Part shown: positions 62,601 through 64,000 of the stretch, piece by piece
Layout: every line of letters begins with the position of its first letter
Numbering within the stretch: position 1 is the first letter of the stretch
DNA from: Oasisia sp. SBJ-2009
Taxonomy: Eukaryota > Annelida > Polychaeta > Sabellida > Siboglinidae
DNA length: 64,000 nt
Direction of reading: 5' to 3'
NCBI GenBank assembly: GCA_964017155.1
Contig: OZ024857.1
Location: forward strand, 18,526,935 to 18,590,934
Program-made: the position numbers and the translations under genes
The notes under the pieces: model-generated
What the model saw: only the letters and a program-made list of their open reading frames with translations
What the model was told of the DNA's origin: nothing
The model's database searches: none

Positions 62601-63860
62601 AACATTCGAGGGTACTCGAATGTAAAAAAAAAAAAATCAAATTCAAGAACATTCGAAACTTTCGGCGCCCTGTGCGAACCCTGATTGTGATGACTCAAAC
62701 AAGATAAACACTGTTTGTGACATTTTCAGACCAAACACTTGTTCAGCCAAATGATATTTATACAAAAACACAGACCTGTAAAACGAGGCCCACAAATGAC
62801 AATAAATGCATTCTCAAAACACAATAAACACCATCTGGCATTTTGTTTATAGAAAAACCCATGATATATCCTTTTGAACAAATCAACAACACATTTCCCT
62901 GATAAGCTATATCGCAGTTTGACAAAGAATATACAATGTCTTGAAATTGCTTCATTTACATAATTTATATATATCAGTAACAAATTTGCAATAAAAAAAT
63001 CAGCATTGTGACTTTGAAAAAAAACCCATAGAAATGAGTACTTTTGAAATAGGGTGTTCTTTCCAGATTTCAATCACACACAAAAAACAAATTCTCAAAA
63101 CAAAGTATTACATTCATACATTTCTGATAAGAAACAAATTTCACTTTCCAAAACACCAAACTGATCACTTGATAATTCAAATTTATAGTAGACATCACAT
63201 ACCATCAGATATGGCAGGTCGCTCTGATGGTCGTGCGTCATTGACCGTGGTGAGCTGGGAGTAGATGTCAGACAGGTAGTAGTCGGTCGGCTCACTACCT
63301 GCAAACACACATAGGTTGGAAATAAGCGACCATACTCTCATCTGTTAGTTGTATCAGTATGTGATCTAGAGGAAACTAACGATCTCATGCAACGAATTGA
63401 GTCAATCAACAAACTATCAGTTACTCAGTACAGCCTGGAGAAAAAAAACAGTTGTTTATGTAAGCTTCAAAAACTTTAAATTGTGACATCCTAAGAACTT
63501 TGAAAAAATCTAAATCTATGAACTACCCCAAGGGGCCCGCTACACCAGTAAAACATATTCGCAAAACCAGGCTAATAGAGATATGGTTCCATACTTCACA
63601 GACAGATCATGGTACGTTTAGTAATGTAGATAAATCACAAACTAAATACACCCTTCACCCAATGCTATTATGACTTAATCATTTTCAGACTATTTGCTTA
63701 TGCCAGAAAATGACATGGATTGATGAGTGACTGATGGTGTTAGAGGATGAGTGCTACTCACTGTCGCCCCTCTTCAGGTCTGGTCGAGCTGCGGCCATGT
63801 CAGACTTGGCATCTACCTGGTCCTTCTTCACGGCTGATGGCATCCGGGATGATGTCATCT
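59643..63860 (-). CDS. PLK1: Polo-like kinase 1, C-terminal half (polo-box domain), six exons
   Basis: Exons in transcript order: 63860-63762, 63298-63203, 61405-61252, 60890-60761, 60362-60246 and 59879-59643 (stop TAA). Phases match at each junction; the gene continues beyond the window, where the kinase domain must lie. The first two exons encode the linker ([14 protein letters not shown]). Then comes polo box 1 ([32 protein letters not shown]) and polo box 2 ([64 protein letters not shown]). The phosphopeptide-binding Trp of WVSKW and the His/Lys pair of DHTK (human W414, H538, K540) are kept. PLK1 drives mitotic entry, centrosome maturation and cytokinesis. The close match to PLK1, with a complete pair of polo boxes, argues against PLK4. 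Confidence 0.96.
61435..62683. mobile_element. Non-autonomous hAT-type DNA transposon, 1249 bp, in a PLK1 intron
   Basis: The left end CAGGGTTCATACAG and the right end (reverse complement CAGGGTTCGCACAG) form terminal inverted repeats. Both flanks carry the same 8 bp, ATTGTGAT (61427-61434 and 62684-62691), the target duplication length of hAT elements. ATTCAAGAACATTC-type repeats cluster at both ends, as hAT transposase binding regions do. The only inner ORF (61985-62332) shows no transposase features. Confidence 0.9.
62692..63202. other. PLK1 intron remainder, nothing recognised
   Basis: AT-rich intron sequence between the hAT insertion and the next PLK1 exon; no repeat or RNA gene seen. 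Confidence 0.5.
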
Positions 63861-64000
63861 CTACACAGACAAGTCAATAAGTACCATCAGTATCATGACT
63901 TGGATTCGTTCACGAAGAATGTCATCTTTTTAAAGGATCATGCTGTACCCTCTTCATGTAAAAAACAATTTTGCAAATGTGCACAAATTATGTTGCAAAC

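Overview
The window looks like nuclear DNA of an invertebrate bilaterian animal, probably a marine species. The genes are split by GT-AG introns, they match animal families (TRAF6, PLK1, PIGV, ZC3H4/6), and the space between them is full of microsatellites, minisatellites, tRNA-derived SINEs, a decayed LINE and small DNA transposons. The species cannot be fixed from sequence alone; a lophotrochozoan or an invertebrate deuterostome are both possible.

Layout. (1) 1-7130: the 3' part of a + strand CCCH zinc-finger gene of the ZC3H4/ZC3H6 (suppressor-of-sable) family, nine exons inside the window, with a 3'UTR and AATAAA near 7112. (2) 7131-12265: spacer with a 33-bp minisatellite and the probable 3'UTR of the next gene. 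(3) 12266-23659: a complete TRAF6-like gene on the - strand, seven coding exons and 573 residues (RING, TRAF zinc fingers, coiled coil, MATH). (4) 23660-53590: about 30 kb without a convincing protein gene, holding a 17-bp satellite, long AT, CCATG and TGCG tracts, several SINEs, a dead LINE (about 49.4-51.7 kb) and a possible minus-strand first exon near 48.5 kb. (5) 53592-56696: a complete PIGV gene (+), three exons and 522 residues. (6) 59643 to the window end: the C-terminal half (polo-box domain) of PLK1 (-), six exons, with a hAT-type non-autonomous transposon in one intron. The kinase domain lies beyond the window.

Main discovery. Intron 3 of the TRAF6-like gene holds an array of about 77 copies of a 52-bp unit (15291-19293). 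The unit is a copy of the gene's own 3' splice site: 24 nt of intron end plus the first 28 nt of exon 4. The authentic exon 4 acceptor is the terminal unit of the array. Every unit I read keeps the acceptor AG, a pyrimidine-rich tract and a CTGAC branch-point-like motif, so the transcript carries about 76 decoy acceptors before the real one. The start of the same intron adds a (GU)n tract, seven GGG runs (a G-quadruplex candidate) and a long CU tract.

The four genes are housekeeping or signalling genes and do not form an operon or pathway. Both neighbouring pairs (ZC3H and TRAF6; PIGV and PLK1) are convergent.
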